Virus record (IMG/VR): IMGVR_UViG_3300049027_000047
Span: 1-64,000 of that record
Length of the DNA: 64,000 bases
Strand: one strand, 5' to 3'
Origin: a virus
The notes beneath the pieces were generated by a model. That model was not told where the DNA came from, did no database searches, and was given only the letters and a program-made list of their open reading frames with translations. Position 1 is the first letter of the stretch, and each line of letters opens with the position of its first letter. Position numbers and translations under genes: made by a program. Positions 23,102-32,691 of the stretch are shown here, piece by piece.

Positions 23102-25386
23102 TGAGCACTCCTGTCCCCACCTCTTCCTACGATGGGCTTTTGAACGTGACTACCCCCAACGGCGAACTTGCCGTAGGGGAGCGCGTAAAGACGGTGTCAG
23201 ATGCCGCCAGCATCTACTGGACCATGCGGGAGGCTGACCAAGCCTCTGCTATGAACCGGGTCCAGATCCAGGCCATCCTTGACGGAGCGCCTCCTTACAA
23301 CCCCAGAATGGCAGCACGTCGGGGAATTGGAGACATTGCCAATGTGAACTTTGGGTTCATGGAGGACGCCCTCAATCTGTTTGAGGCTCCTTTCAACGAC
23401 CTGTTTGAGGAAGAGGTGCTCTTCACTACCCCAACTCGCTACGGGACAGACATCCAAAAACGGCAGGAAGACAGTCAAATCATTGCTGAGGAGTTCACCA
23501 AGCTGATCTCCAATCTGCCAGGGGTGGAGTTTGAGCGCCCCAACATGGTGAGAATGTTCGGCCTCCACGGGGTATCAATTCCCTACTTCCCAGACACAAT
23601 GGGAATTGAGTGGGAGACCACTTCCATGGGAGACTTCCTTATCCCCCGACATGTTCGGGCGAAGGTGGGGAGCATTGAGGTGGCATGTTTCGTCAAAGAC
23701 TGGATCACCAGCGATCTCTACAAGTTCATCAAAGATCCAGCAGTTGCAGAAGCTGAGGGCTGGAATGTCGCTGCTGTCAAAGAGCAGATCAAAAACGCCC
23801 ACGTCCAGAGCAACAACCCATGGAACCCTGAGCAGTGGGAGGATAGCTGGAAGAACAATGACATCGCCATGTCCATGGGGCGATCCAAGACAGTCAGGGC
23901 TGTGACCATGCTGGTGACATCCTTGGAAGGTCCGGTTTCCATGTACATCTTCCCCGAGGGAGGAAGTGCTGAGAACGGCACCACGGGTGAGTTCATGTTC
24001 AAGAAGCTGAACAAGTACGGCTCCCAGTCTGAGGCTTACACGATCATGACAGACTCCGTGGGAACTAACGGGTTCTACCACGGGATTCGCGGGGTGGGCT
24101 ACAAGCTCTTTGAGATCGTCAAGCAGATGAACATGCTCTGGAGCAGCTTCATCGACGCCATTCGCATGTCCTCAAAGCTGGTGATCAAGCCAACTTCGGA
24201 CAACTCCATGGAGAACCTCAACATGGTCCACTTTGGAAATTACGTGGTGATGCCGCCCAACACGGATACGGTGCAATGGCAGTTCCCCAACCTTCAGAAC
24301 ACGATCATCCCGGGGCTGAACATGATGAACGGCGTTCTCTCTGAGAAGGTGGGACGCTACACCTCAGAGGCAGACCTCAATCAAGCCAAAGAACAGACCA
24401 GGGCTGAGGTCATGGCAAGGGTGGATCAGGTGGCCAAACTATCCTTCTCACGGCTTAACATCTTCCTTCGAGCCTTCACCCGGCTGGGAAGAGAGCAGTT
24501 CCGCCGTGTCATGCGTCGTGACTGGACAGAACAGGATCGCAACGGCCCTGAAGTGCTGGCCTTCTACGCTGCCTGCAAACGCCGTGGAGTGGAGGCTGAG
24601 GCCATTCACAACGTGGACCTCTCAGAAGTGATTGCAGTCCGTCCGATTGGCAACGGTTCTGCCGCTGCCCGTACTGCCATCTACGACCGACTGTGGCAGG
24701 TGTTCCCCTACATGGATGAAGAGGGCAAAAACCTTTTCCTTCGCGATGTCACCAGAACCACTGGCGGAGTGACGGCGGCAGACAAGTACATGCCCAAGAT
24801 TCCCGGCCAGCGTCCTCCGATTGACGCGAAAGTGGCCATTCTGGAGAACAAGGACATGCGGGCTGGTGAGTTCATGCAGGTGGAACCCAACGAACTCCAC
24901 GCTGTGCACATTCCTGAGCACCTTCAGGAGATGCTGGCCATCATCAACCAGCTTATGGGCATGGAGATTTCTGAGGAACAGGCGATCCCTTCGCTTTCCC
25001 TACTCCAAGAACACACCTATACCCATCTCGGGTACATCAGCCCTCAAGACCCACGGCATGCCCAGTGGAATCAAGCCCTCCAGCAGACAGACGAGATCAT
25101 CACCAATGGTCAGCGTTCACTGGAGAAGAAGATGAAGGAGCAGGCAGAGGCTGAGGCTGCTGGACAGGATTACCAAGCCGCCCCTGATGAAGTGGGGGTT
25201 GCAGAACGTATCCAGTTTGAACAAGCTGCCATGGCGCTTGACAACGCCCTGAAGGAACAGAAGCTCAATATCAATGAGGCCAACCAGAACCTCAAAGTCC
25301 GTGAGGCGGAGCAGAAGATGGCCCTGCGTGATGCTGAAACTGCCAGCAAGATTCGAACCCAACGCCGCAAACCTTCCCGCCAATGA
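23101..25386 (+). CDS. portal (head-tail connector) protein
   Basis: A 761-residue protein. Its length, position upstream of scaffold and capsid genes, and features (long helical stem, GYKLFEIVKQMNMLWSSF, EKVGRYTSEADLNQAKEQTRAEVMARV, and a Gln/Glu-rich C-terminal helix) match podovirus portals. The portal forms the dodecameric channel through which DNA enters and leaves the capsid. Confidence 0.8.
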   Translation: MSTPVPTSSYDGLLNVTTPNGELAVGERVKTVSDAASIYWTMREADQASAMNRVQIQAILDGAPPYNPRMAARRGIGDIANVNFGFMEDALNLFEAPFNDLFEEEVLFTTPTRYGTDIQKRQEDSQIIAEEFTKLISNLPGVEFERPNMVRMFGLHGVSIPYFPDTMGIEWETTSMGDFLIPRHVRAKVGSIEVACFVKDWITSDLYKFIKDPAVAEAEGWNVAAVKEQIKNAHVQSNNPWNPEQWEDSWKNNDIAMSMGRSKTVRAVTMLVTSLEGPVSMYIFPEGGSAENGTTGEFMFKKLNKYGSQSEAYTIMTDSVGTNGFYHGIRGVGYKLFEIVKQMNMLWSSFIDAIRMSSKLVIKPTSDNSMENLNMVHFGNYVVMPPNTDTVQWQFPNLQNTIIPGLNMMNGVLSEKVGRYTSEADLNQAKEQTRAEVMARVDQVAKLSFSRLNIFLRAFTRLGREQFRRVMRRDWTEQDRNGPEVLAFYAACKRRGVEAEAIHNVDLSEVIAVRPIGNGSAAARTAIYDRLWQVFPYMDEEGKNLFLRDVTRTTGGVTAADKYMPKIPGQRPPIDAKVAILENKDMRAGEFMQVEPNELHAVHIPEHLQEMLAIINQLMGMEISEEQAIPSLSLLQEHTYTHLGYISPQDPRHAQWNQALQQTDEIITNGQRSLEKKMKEQAEAEAAGQDYQAAPDEVGVAERIQFEQAAMALDNALKEQKLNINEANQNLKVREAEQKMALRDAETASKIRTQRRKPSRQ

Positions 25387-25712
25387 CCGACCTGGAAAGA
25401 TGGTTTCAAGATCCTGAGAACCCGAAGGAACTGGCGCAAGCCCTTTCAATTCCTGCGGTGCAGAAGGCCATTCAGATGCTGGTGATGCTCAACCTGCCTG
25501 ACGGGTTTACCAGCGGTGATGCCATGACAAAAGTCACGCAAGCGGCCCACAACTGGCATTACTACGCTGGATTCCACGATTTCCACCGCAAGCTGAAGTC
25601 ACTGTCCATTTCCCTTGAACCAGAAGACAAGGAACCCTTGGAAGCTTTTGATCCTGCATGGTTGAAGGAATGGAGTGAGACCCGTCAGAAGAACCAATCT
25701 AAATCCGCATGA
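25383..25712 (+). CDS. conserved structural-operon protein, 109 aa
   Basis: Helical; ISxSLEPEDKEPLEAFDPAW near the C-terminus and WHYYAGFHDFHRKL in the middle. Overlaps portal and scaffold genes by 4 nt. The position between portal and scaffold suggests a head-assembly function. No family is recognised. Confidence 0.65.
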   Translation: MTDLERWFQDPENPKELAQALSIPAVQKAIQMLVMLNLPDGFTSGDAMTKVTQAAHNWHYYAGFHDFHRKLKSLSISLEPEDKEPLEAFDPAWLKEWSETRQKNQSKSA

Positions 25713-26857
25713 GCACTGAACTACTTGAAGCACCCGCAGGAGTGGACCCTTTCGACGGGGGTCTGGACCAGTTTATCAATCCTAAGCCGGAGGCCAAGGC
25801 AGAGCCTGACCAGAAGGTCGGAGAACCCGTCGTGACAGAGGTTGTGACGCCCGAGGTGAAAGCCGAAGAGGTTGCCCCTGTCAAAGATGACCTCCTTAGT
25901 GGAATCTCCGATGAGTCGGAATCTGTTACGACAGAAAAAGCAGAGGAGGAGATCAAGGAATACCCGCCAGAGATCCGGTCCATGAAGGCGCGGGAACATT
26001 TTGATGCCCTAAAAGCCTCCAAACGTGCCGCAGAACGCCGCGCTGCTGAGCTTGAGACCAAGGTCAAGGACTTGGAGTCTAAAGGAGGAATCAAAGCCCC
26101 GGAAGTGGCTGTATTGCAGAAGCAATACGATGAACTCAAGGAGAAGTGGGATGAAGCGCAGAAGGAACTCTCTTCTTCCTTCCTGCAAGGCACTGAGGAG
26201 TTCAAGAATGCCGTGGTGCGCCCCATGCAGGAGGCGACTACCGGACTGAAGAAGTTTGCTGAGGTCTATGAACTCTCCACCTCGGACATTGACGCTGCCC
26301 TTGGGGAGCCTGACGAGTTCAAGCGCAATGAGATGGTCTCCGACATCGCAGAGAGCATCCGTGGCCTCATGAACAAGGCCAAGTTTGAGAAGCTGGTGGA
26401 TCAATTCATCACCGCCAAGGCTAAGGAGGACGAGCTTTACCAGAACGCCGAGGGGTCGATGGAGTTCGCCAAGACCAAGAAGGCTGAGGAAGAAGCTGCC
26501 GCCAAGCTGAAAGCCGCTGAGGAGTACAAATCTGCACGTCAGACAGTCATTGAAAACCTATCCACCAAGCTTACGGACCTCAAAGAGGAGCCGGGAACAT
26601 GGGAGAAGGTCGTGGCAGACGCGGAGAGTGTGGATTTTGACTCCCTCTCACCAAAGATGAAGGCGTTTGCTGCCGTGGCAATGAACTCCATCAAACCCTA
26701 CCAAGCCAAAGTGGCGACTCTTGCAGCCAAGATTAAGCATCTGGAAGGAGTGATTGCCTCCCGTAATGCTGCCAGCCCTGGAGCAGCATCTGGATCGGTG
26801 ACGCAGACGATGAAGAAGGAAGGCGACTTCCTTGATGGCATCCCTATTCCCCGGTAA
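25709..26857 (+). CDS. scaffolding-like coiled-coil protein
   Basis: A 382-residue, highly charged protein with long coiled coils (residues about 100-165 and 250-340) between portal and capsid, exactly where podoviruses encode the internal scaffold. The N-terminal 90 residues are acidic and disordered-looking. The palindrome at 25922 is coding here. Confidence 0.7.
   Translation: MSTELLEAPAGVDPFDGGLDQFINPKPEAKAEPDQKVGEPVVTEVVTPEVKAEEVAPVKDDLLSGISDESESVTTEKAEEEIKEYPPEIRSMKAREHFDALKASKRAAERRAAELETKVKDLESKGGIKAPEVAVLQKQYDELKEKWDEAQKELSSSFLQGTEEFKNAVVRPMQEATTGLKKFAEVYELSTSDIDAALGEPDEFKRNEMVSDIAESIRGLMNKAKFEKLVDQFITAKAKEDELYQNAEGSMEFAKTKKAEEEAAAKLKAAEEYKSARQTVIENLSTKLTDLKEEPGTWEKVVADAESVDFDSLSPKMKAFAAVAMNSIKPYQAKVATLAAKIKHLEGVIASRNAASPGAASGSVTQTMKKEGDFLDGIPIPR
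25922..25935. repeat. dispersed palindrome copy 12
   Basis: Core TCTGTTACGACAGA inside the scaffold gene (reads Ser-Val-Thr-Thr-Glu). Confidence 0.9.
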
Positions 26858-27344
26858 AATGGTCCATGGAGGTGATGGCAAACCCCTCAACCCTCATCTC
26901 CACTACCGGACACCCTTGAAGCATCACAGGCCCAAAAGGCTGACCTAGGAAAGCTCTTAGACCGTACATTGTTCGTGGTCCTGCCATGGCAATGACGGTC
27001 TTTTCCTTTGGGACCAGCCATGAGAGATTCATAAGCAATTCTCTCGCAAGAGACGGACTGACCGAGGAGACATGCCAACTCATGGGCCAAATCATGCCCA
27101 GTTTGCGTGCTGTCAGCAATGCTTTTCTTGCGCAGAGGAACCGATTGGTGTTGACAATCAACGCCTATTGAGCAAACCTCGCAATAGGCGGCCCACCTTT
27201 AACGGGCAAAAAACACTCGGAGAATAATCACCCAGAGGTCTCCAACTGGGAACTTGAGCAACAACTGCTGGACATTGCTCCCGGCGCTCACCGTGGTCCC
27301 ACCAACGAGGATCACAAGTTCCAACCTCTTTTCTTTCTCCTTTT
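26858..27344 (+). other. 487-bp capsid upstream region
   Basis: An unusually long gap in a compact operon. A 61-codon forward frame (26986-27171) and a 105-codon reverse frame (26844-27161) overlap each other here and neither has clear support. The last 150 bp have no frame. It may be a capsid mRNA leader, carry a promoter, or hold a small unrecognised gene. Confidence 0.5.
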
Positions 27345-28565
27345 ATGCCTACTCCTGAGTGTTCCGCAGTGAACGACTACTTCGTGACTGAGAGCGGTCG
27401 TTTCATTGACAAGATCGTCGAACGTGGCCGCATGAAGTCTTGGTGGTCTTCCCTTGGCGGCAATGGTATTCCCTCTGAACCCTATCCTGACGGGATGGGC
27501 CTAAACTTCAACAACACCATCTGGGAGCGTTCTGGACGCACGGGTGGGGGCTGGACGGCTCAAGCGCTGAACTCTGGCGGCACTTCTGTCTGCGTACCTG
27601 ACGCGGGCATTGTGTACCCTGCCAACACGGTGCGCACCTCCGTTGGCTACAAGCAGGTGCTCTACACCGACTACATCTGCTTGGAAGACGTTCGCCGTGG
27701 CTACGAGTTCAAGCAGCAGGTCGCTGGCATCCGGGACAACTTCCAAGACCAGATTGTTGACGAGTGGGAATACCTCAACCGTCAGCAGTACGTGACTCTT
27801 GGGAAGAACAAGGTGGTGTTTAACCCCCAGCTTCCCAACAACACCTCTGGCACCACGATGACGGACTTCCCGGCTCAAGAGCCGACCAGTCCCATCACCC
27901 AGAACTACCTCGACCACCTGCGTTATGCGCTCAACCGCAACTCCGCAGCCATCGACGGTGGGGCCTATGCCATGGAAGACGGCCAGCCCGTTTACATGGT
28001 GGTGATGTCCCCTGAGCAGCAGCAGAGCCTGTTCCAGTCTGGCGGTACGATCTACCAGTCCAGCCGCATCAACCAGGACCTGCGCTACACCTCGGAGGCT
28101 GACAAGCTTTTGAAGGCATACGGTGTGAACCGGACTTACCACGGCTGGTTCCACATGATCGACTACAAGGCCCCCCACTACAACTTCGTCAACGGAGCAT
28201 GGGTGGAAGTGCCTTACTACTCGTCTGCCGCTGCCACCAACGGTACGCAGCTTCAGGTGAACCCTGACTACGAATCCGCTGACTATGAACTTGTCATCGT
28301 GTTTGTGAAGACGGCGATCACCCGCATGGTTCCCAAGACCTTCACCAGTGCCGGATCTGATGCCACCTTCAAGGCATGGGATTACGCTGGCACGGTCCAG
28401 TGGATCAACGCCTACGACCGCACCTGCAACCCGCTGCTCAACAACGGGTACTTTGCAGCCCAGCTGCAGGCCACCTACAACCCGAAGAAGATCGATAACG
28501 CCTACTCCATTATGGTGAAGCGTTGCCCCCGCGACTTCGAGATGGTGACCTGCACTGTGTCCTAA
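27345..28565 (+). CDS. major capsid protein candidate
   Basis: A 406-residue protein. Placed after the scaffold, preceded by a long leader, and followed by a strong hairpin, as highly expressed capsid genes are. It is Asn/Tyr/Gly-rich with an N-terminal helical part and long beta segments. No signature motif can be named by eye, so the call rests on position, size and composition. Confidence 0.7.
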   Translation: MPTPECSAVNDYFVTESGRFIDKIVERGRMKSWWSSLGGNGIPSEPYPDGMGLNFNNTIWERSGRTGGGWTAQALNSGGTSVCVPDAGIVYPANTVRTSVGYKQVLYTDYICLEDVRRGYEFKQQVAGIRDNFQDQIVDEWEYLNRQQYVTLGKNKVVFNPQLPNNTSGTTMTDFPAQEPTSPITQNYLDHLRYALNRNSAAIDGGAYAMEDGQPVYMVVMSPEQQQSLFQSGGTIYQSSRINQDLRYTSEADKLLKAYGVNRTYHGWFHMIDYKAPHYNFVNGAWVEVPYYSSAAATNGTQLQVNPDYESADYELVIVFVKTAITRMVPKTFTSAGSDATFKAWDYAGTVQWINAYDRTCNPLLNNGYFAAQLQATYNPKKIDNAYSIMVKRCPRDFEMVTCTVS

Positions 28566-28577
28566 TCACCCATCCCC

Positions 28578-28617
28578 AGAGCGGGCAGCTTGAGGTCTTC
28601 CTTGAGTTGCCCGCTCT
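28578..28617 (+). terminator. hairpin after the capsid gene
   Basis: A perfect 10-bp stem AGAGCGGGCA/TGCCCGCTCT with a 20-nt loop, 13 nt after the capsid stop. It is followed by TTAATAG rather than a T-run, so it may be an mRNA-stabilising or attenuating hairpin rather than a full terminator. Confidence 0.6.
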
Positions 28618-28635
28618 TAATAGAAAGGCATTTTT

Positions 28636-28929
28636 ATGGCTGGACTTGAAATCGAGATTGAGAAGAAGGGTGGAGACTACATCGAGATGAGTCCCCCAGA
28701 GGGATTCATGGTCCCAGAAGGACTGGATGAGGATGCCACCTTTGAGACTGTCACTGAATGGCGGCTCAAGCCCAATGGCAAGATGTGCGTCGTCTCTATT
28801 GACGGCGTGGAGGTGCCTGAGAAAGAAGACAAAATGGAGGAGCTTGAAGGGGAGGAAGACTTCTACCAGCCCCCTACTTCTGGCGATGATGACTTCATTG
28901 CTGGAATGGAAAGAAGCATGCGAGCCTAA
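28636..28929 (+). CDS. acidic capsid-associated protein candidate, 97 aa
   Basis: Very acidic; it has a beta-strand core (KMCVVSIDGVEVPE) and a Glu/Asp-rich C-terminus ending FIAGMERSMRA. The position directly after the capsid suggests a decoration or head-completion role. No family is recognised. Confidence 0.55.
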   Translation: MAGLEIEIEKKGGDYIEMSPPEGFMVPEGLDEDATFETVTEWRLKPNGKMCVVSIDGVEVPEKEDKMEELEGEEDFYQPPTSGDDDFIAGMERSMRA

Positions 28930-28934
28930 AACCT

Positions 28935-29222
28935 ATGTCTGACGCATTCCAAAATCCAACACCTCTGGCCAACGAGTACCCAAGTCAGGCCGTACATAAG
29001 TTCGTTGTGGGCGTCTGGGAGCAGATTCAGTCTGGATCGTTTGGAGGAGGAGGCGGTCTCCCAATCCCTCCAAACCAGACTGATGTTGCCATTGCTTATT
29101 ACGGCTCCACCAACAACATCCAGACAGTGACGTATTCGCCTAGTGGATACACGTTGACTCTGACCTACGCTGGCGGTGGAGTGGCTGACAATGATCTTCT
29201 CACCAACGTATCAGGATCCTGA
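28935..29222 (+). CDS. small virion protein, 95 aa
   Basis: Gly-rich hinge (SFGGGGGLPIPP) followed by beta strands (NNIQTVTYSPSGYTLTLTYAGGG). This resembles the short fibre-adaptor or head-fibre base proteins located before fibre genes. Ends 4 nt before the next gene. Confidence 0.55.
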   Translation: MSDAFQNPTPLANEYPSQAVHKFVVGVWEQIQSGSFGGGGGLPIPPNQTDVAIAYYGSTNNIQTVTYSPSGYTLTLTYAGGGVADNDLLTNVSGS

Positions 29223-29225
29223 TCT

Positions 29226-30083
29226 ATGCCATACGTTTTTAATCCACTCACTGGGAGGCTGGACTTCACCAATCCGGGGTCCTCTTTTGATCCTCATTCT
29301 CCTGGTCCGATTGGGGATGTGACTCCATCTACTGGGGCGTTCACTTCCATTACATCTGCTCCAGGGAATGACGAGTCAGGTCTTTCCATTACAGCCGGGT
29401 CCATCACAGGTTCAGGAACCACTCCCTTTTTGTCTGTGGCGGGCGAATGGGACACGACAGGATCTCCCGCTGCGATCCAGGTGGACGTGACGGCGGGTGC
29501 CTTTGGGAGCGATGCTAGCCTGATTGACCTTAGGTCCGGCGGGGTCTCGCGCTTTGCTGTGGATATCAACGGCGCTCTGAGGCATTCGCTTGTGACCTCT
29601 GGCGATGTGGTGCTCGGTGGGTCTGTGATCGCCACGGGAACGCTAGAGACCGCAAGCGAAGTTATTGGTAATAACTTCTTCGCATCTGGTGACGTCGTGG
29701 TTGAAGGGTCAGTGCTGTGCGCTGGCTACGCAGAGATTGCTGGGTACTTGACGGTGGTAGGCAATGTGACCATGAACAATGCCGCGATTGAAGGAGAGTT
29801 CTTGCTGAAGAATAATGTGCTCCTTTCGGCAGTTGGTACCGGGGTTCTGACGTTGCTAGACTCGACTTACGTTTCCTTCGACCGATTGCAATTTGGCGGG
29901 GAGACAAGCGACTATCCATCGATGCAGCGATCTGGGGCGGCGATGGTCGTCCGCCTGGCAGATGACAGTGCAGATGCAGGGCTGCGGGCGGCATCACTCC
30001 ATCTTTCGGACTTGCCCACGTCTGATCCTGGAGACCCCGGGGTGGTGTGGAATGATGGAGGAACTCTAAAGATTTCGATATGA
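29226..30083 (+). CDS. fibre-like protein, 285 aa
   Basis: Thr/Ser/Gly-rich beta-repeat composition throughout. The C-terminus reads SDPGDPGVVWNDGGTLKIS, a motif common at the end of phage fibre subunits. It may be a head fibre or short tail fibre; the position close to the capsid favours a head-associated fibre. Confidence 0.65.
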   Translation: MPYVFNPLTGRLDFTNPGSSFDPHSPGPIGDVTPSTGAFTSITSAPGNDESGLSITAGSITGSGTTPFLSVAGEWDTTGSPAAIQVDVTAGAFGSDASLIDLRSGGVSRFAVDINGALRHSLVTSGDVVLGGSVIATGTLETASEVIGNNFFASGDVVVEGSVLCAGYAEIAGYLTVVGNVTMNNAAIEGEFLLKNNVLLSAVGTGVLTLLDSTYVSFDRLQFGGETSDYPSMQRSGAAMVVRLADDSADAGLRAASLHLSDLPTSDPGDPGVVWNDGGTLKISI

Positions 30084-30430
30084 GCACCAATTTAATTCCC
30101 ACTACACCCAAGACTGCCGCCGAGATTCAGGCGGACGCAATCGTCAACGGCGTGAATCAACAGCTCAAGGCGCGGGTGAGTACGCACAAGATTATCTGGT
30201 CCAGTCTCTGGGAAAGCCCTGCTACATCTGCGGTGGATATCCTGGCCGCGCTGGGGCCGCGCGGAGTGAGAGCGCTCCAGGCGGGGGCGCAATCCGTGGC
30301 GGATCTGACGGCCTGCGCCGCCATTGCTGGTACTACGGTGGAGGCACTGGTGGGTGATGCCAAGTACCTCACAACGAAGCTGCCGGTATCCATCACTGAA
30401 GATGGAGTTGTGACGATCAGCGACGATTGA
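30080..30430 (+). CDS. virion-operon protein, 116 aa
   Basis: Helical N-terminal half (AAEIQADAIVNGVNQQLKAR...), Ala-rich middle and C-terminal beta hairpin. It matches small phage proteins that follow head fibres. Overlaps the fibre gene by 4 nt. Confidence 0.6.
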   Translation: MSTNLIPTTPKTAAEIQADAIVNGVNQQLKARVSTHKIIWSSLWESPATSAVDILAALGPRGVRALQAGAQSVADLTACAAIAGTTVEALVGDAKYLTTKLPVSITEDGVVTISDD

Positions 30431-30446
30431 CACCGCCTCCCTCGAC

Positions 30447-30474
30447 GGAGCTTTGATCATACTGTCAAAGCTCC
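30447..30474 (+). promoter_or_regulatory. 10-bp hairpin in intergenic region
   Basis: Perfect stem GGAGCTTTGA/TCAAAGCTCC with an 8-nt loop, between two rightward virion genes. It lacks a T-run. Possibly an mRNA processing or attenuation element. Confidence 0.5.
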
Positions 30475-30505
30475 TGAAGGAGGAGACGGGAAAGACTGAT
30501 GAATA

Positions 30506-31300
30506 ATGGCCAATCCTGATCCATTTGTTGTTGTCGGAACCGTTAACCCTAACGAGTTCTCCTTCATCACGTATGTACGGGCGCAGTGGAACATCCAGCT
30601 TCCGGTGGCTGGAGTGACAATCTACAACGACTGGAAAGAGGCTGTCTATCCTCAAGCCACCTTGGACTGGGGAGGTTATGTGTACGGGGATACGGTTGAA
30701 GCCCCTACAGGATGGTTGGGGTTCTTGTGGGTGAGGAAGAAGACTGAGACTGAGAAGAACACCCCTTACAGGACATTCACAAGGAATGGGAACCATCGGT
30801 GGCCTCCTGTGCTCTACTCACTGAACTTCATTCAGGATGCGTCCTTCCCAGCTTCAACGAACGGGCCTGACGGGTCCATTGTGCGTGCGCCAAGAGTCTT
30901 TGTAAGACAGGTGTTCAAGCCTGAATCCAACGAAGGCTCCCTCTTCAAGTACGAGTATTTCCTGTCTGACAGCAAGTACGAGATCCCCCCTTATCCTGCT
31001 CCTCAGCCACAGGAGGTCTCCTACGACTTTCTAGGGGCCTCTGGCACGTTCCCAGAATCCCTTCATAAGAAGATCGTCATCCGCCCTCAGAGGACCGCTG
31101 TAGCCAAGTACAGCGTTGGCGGAGGGGAGCAGGGCGTTGGAGGAGGCGTCCTGGGAGGCCAGCTTTTTCCTTCTACAGAACCGTTTGAGGACTGGGTGCC
31201 TTACGTCATCTCTGACAACCAGACTTTTCAACAAGGCCAGTACAGCCGTGAGAGAGTGACTGTGTTCCCTCCGATTCTGGACAACATCACAACCCGCTAA
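30506..31300 (+). CDS. structural protein candidate, 264 aa
   Basis: Beta-rich, with many Trp/Tyr/Pro residues and a Gly-rich loop (VGGGEQGVGGGVLGGQLF). Position in the virion operon implies a tail or fibre-related component. No family is recognised. Confidence 0.6.
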   Translation: MANPDPFVVVGTVNPNEFSFITYVRAQWNIQLPVAGVTIYNDWKEAVYPQATLDWGGYVYGDTVEAPTGWLGFLWVRKKTETEKNTPYRTFTRNGNHRWPPVLYSLNFIQDASFPASTNGPDGSIVRAPRVFVRQVFKPESNEGSLFKYEYFLSDSKYEIPPYPAPQPQEVSYDFLGASGTFPESLHKKIVIRPQRTAVAKYSVGGGEQGVGGGVLGGQLFPSTEPFEDWVPYVISDNQTFQQGQYSRERVTVFPPILDNITTR

Positions 31301-31304
31301 TTCC

Positions 31305-31736
31305 ATGCCCTGGTCCAATGCTGCCCCCGCCCCCTATGTCCTCCTTCTCAGGAATGGCATCCAGACCAGCGTGCCTGGAGTCCAGTCTGAGACGCAAGAG
31401 GATCTCCAGCTCTTTGACGGTGAGACCTACCGTGATGAACTGGATGCCACTTTCCTAGGTACAGGGAGGAACGTCGCAGTAACTGGATCTGGAACTGACG
31501 CCATCATTACCAACGGGAACCAGTCCAGCATTACCGGGTCCACAGGATACCAAGCGGTGCAAGACCCTTTGATGGAGGAGTCGGATTCATTCTCTCACAC
31601 GCCTCCACGGCCAGTCGAGAGCACCCGTACCCGGCTCTTGTGGTGGAGCGCAGCTTCTGGCACTGGAAATGTGGTGGGTTGGGCATGGGCAGATCAGGTG
31701 GTTGACTTCTCTCCTTCGACGCATGTCCGCATCTAG
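31305..31736 (+). CDS. structural protein candidate, 143 aa
   Basis: Beta-rich, opens MPWSNAAPAPYVLLLRNG and ends in WAWADQVVDFSPSTHVRI. Starts 5 nt after the previous gene, and its stop is immediately followed by the next ATG. Confidence 0.6.
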   Translation: MPWSNAAPAPYVLLLRNGIQTSVPGVQSETQEDLQLFDGETYRDELDATFLGTGRNVAVTGSGTDAIITNGNQSSITGSTGYQAVQDPLMEESDSFSHTPPRPVESTRTRLLWWSAASGTGNVVGWAWADQVVDFSPSTHVRI

Positions 31737-31934
31737 ATGGACTCCAACGCCTTCAAGTTCTCTGACCCAAGTTCCCCATGGCTGACCCCCATGGGACCTT
31801 TGGTATTGAGGGGAGGGTTGAGAGGGATGGTCTCACAGTACAGTGACGGGGTCACGAATCTGCTGACCCCTAAAAGGGTCCCTATGAGGCGCAAGACAGA
31901 CTTCACGTACGTGTCTTTCCCTATTGAAACTTGA
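31737..31934 (+). CDS. hypothetical protein, 65 aa
   Basis: Starts directly after the upstream stop (TAGATG). Basic, Pro/Arg-rich. Its end overlaps the promoter of the next gene. Not recognised. Confidence 0.55.
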   Translation: MDSNAFKFSDPSSPWLTPMGPLVLRGGLRGMVSQYSDGVTNLLTPKRVPMRRKTDFTYVSFPIET

Positions 31935-31958
31935 ACTCCTTATTAGCTTTGCTATTGT
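31931..31958 (+). promoter_or_regulatory. leaderless-type promoter with TAGCTTTGC spacer
   Basis: -35 TTGAAC (31931-31936), 16 bp spacer ending TAGCTTTGC, -10 TATTGT (31953-31958), 7 nt to the ATG at 31966. Confidence 0.7.
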
Positions 31959-31965
31959 CGGGTCA

Positions 31966-32691
31966 ATGCCTGATCCTATTGCTCTCACTATTATCAGTCC
32001 CTCCTACGAAAAGATGGGACGAGAAGCGGTGAAGAGGGTTCGGAAGCACACGGGATTGGATGTAAAAGTGGTCCGTTGTCCTGACGCTGAGGGGTTCAAA
32101 ATGAAACTGCGGCTGGATGAACTGGCAGGAAATCGACCTGTGCTGTTCTTTGATTGCGATTACTGGATGCTTCAGCCATGGGATTTACGTGGGTTCTTGG
32201 GTGCTCCAACAGTGATGGCTGTCCATGACTCGGCGGTGTTCCAGCCTGCCTCATTCGTTCATCAGGACTGCCTGTTTCATGGTTTGGACTGGCAGAGGTA
32301 TATCAACACAGGAGCCATGTGCCTCGATTTCAGCAGGAAAGAGCACCGTGATGTCATGATTCTGTCACGACAGATTTACTGGAGGATCAAGGCTGGAAAG
32401 ATTCAGACGGCTGACAACACGGACCAGTTCGCCATCAATGCCGCTCTGATTCAACTCGGGACGCCGCAAACCCTCCTCCCCATCAAATACAATTTCTACT
32501 CCAAAAGCGTGGAATGGGGTCAGCTCCCGTTCTACCCGAGGGATATAGTGGGGCTGCATGCTGCTGGGTATGTCCGTGACGAGAAGCTTGCAGCCCTTAA
32601 AAGGGAGGCGGCATTCTTTGAGAGGAACAACCACCCCATGCTGCCCGGTTCCGTAAACTTTGAATTCCACCGTTGGTTTGATCTCCGATGA
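31966..32691 (+). CDS. GT-A glycosyltransferase-like protein, 241 aa
   Basis: The conserved acidic motif is VLFFDCDYWML at residues about 65-75 (DxD type, metal and nucleotide-sugar binding), followed by NTGAMCLDFSRKEH and DNTDQFAINAAL, as in GT8-like enzymes. It is transcribed from its own leaderless-type promoter. The palindrome at 32361 is coding here. Confidence 0.7.
   Translation: MPDPIALTIISPSYEKMGREAVKRVRKHTGLDVKVVRCPDAEGFKMKLRLDELAGNRPVLFFDCDYWMLQPWDLRGFLGAPTVMAVHDSAVFQPASFVHQDCLFHGLDWQRYINTGAMCLDFSRKEHRDVMILSRQIYWRIKAGKIQTADNTDQFAINAALIQLGTPQTLLPIKYNFYSKSVEWGQLPFYPRDIVGLHAAGYVRDEKLAALKREAAFFERNNHPMLPGSVNFEFHRWFDLR
32361..32374. repeat. dispersed palindrome copy 13
   Basis: Core TCTGTCACGACAGA inside the glycosyltransferase gene; here the frame differs (reads Ile-Leu-Ser-Arg-Gln-Ile). 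Confidence 0.9.

Noticed and set aside
26844-27161. Reverse 105-codon frame upstream of the capsid
   Set aside because: Opposes the whole structural operon, has no promoter or ribosome site, and competes with a forward frame of equal quality. Left as unresolved.
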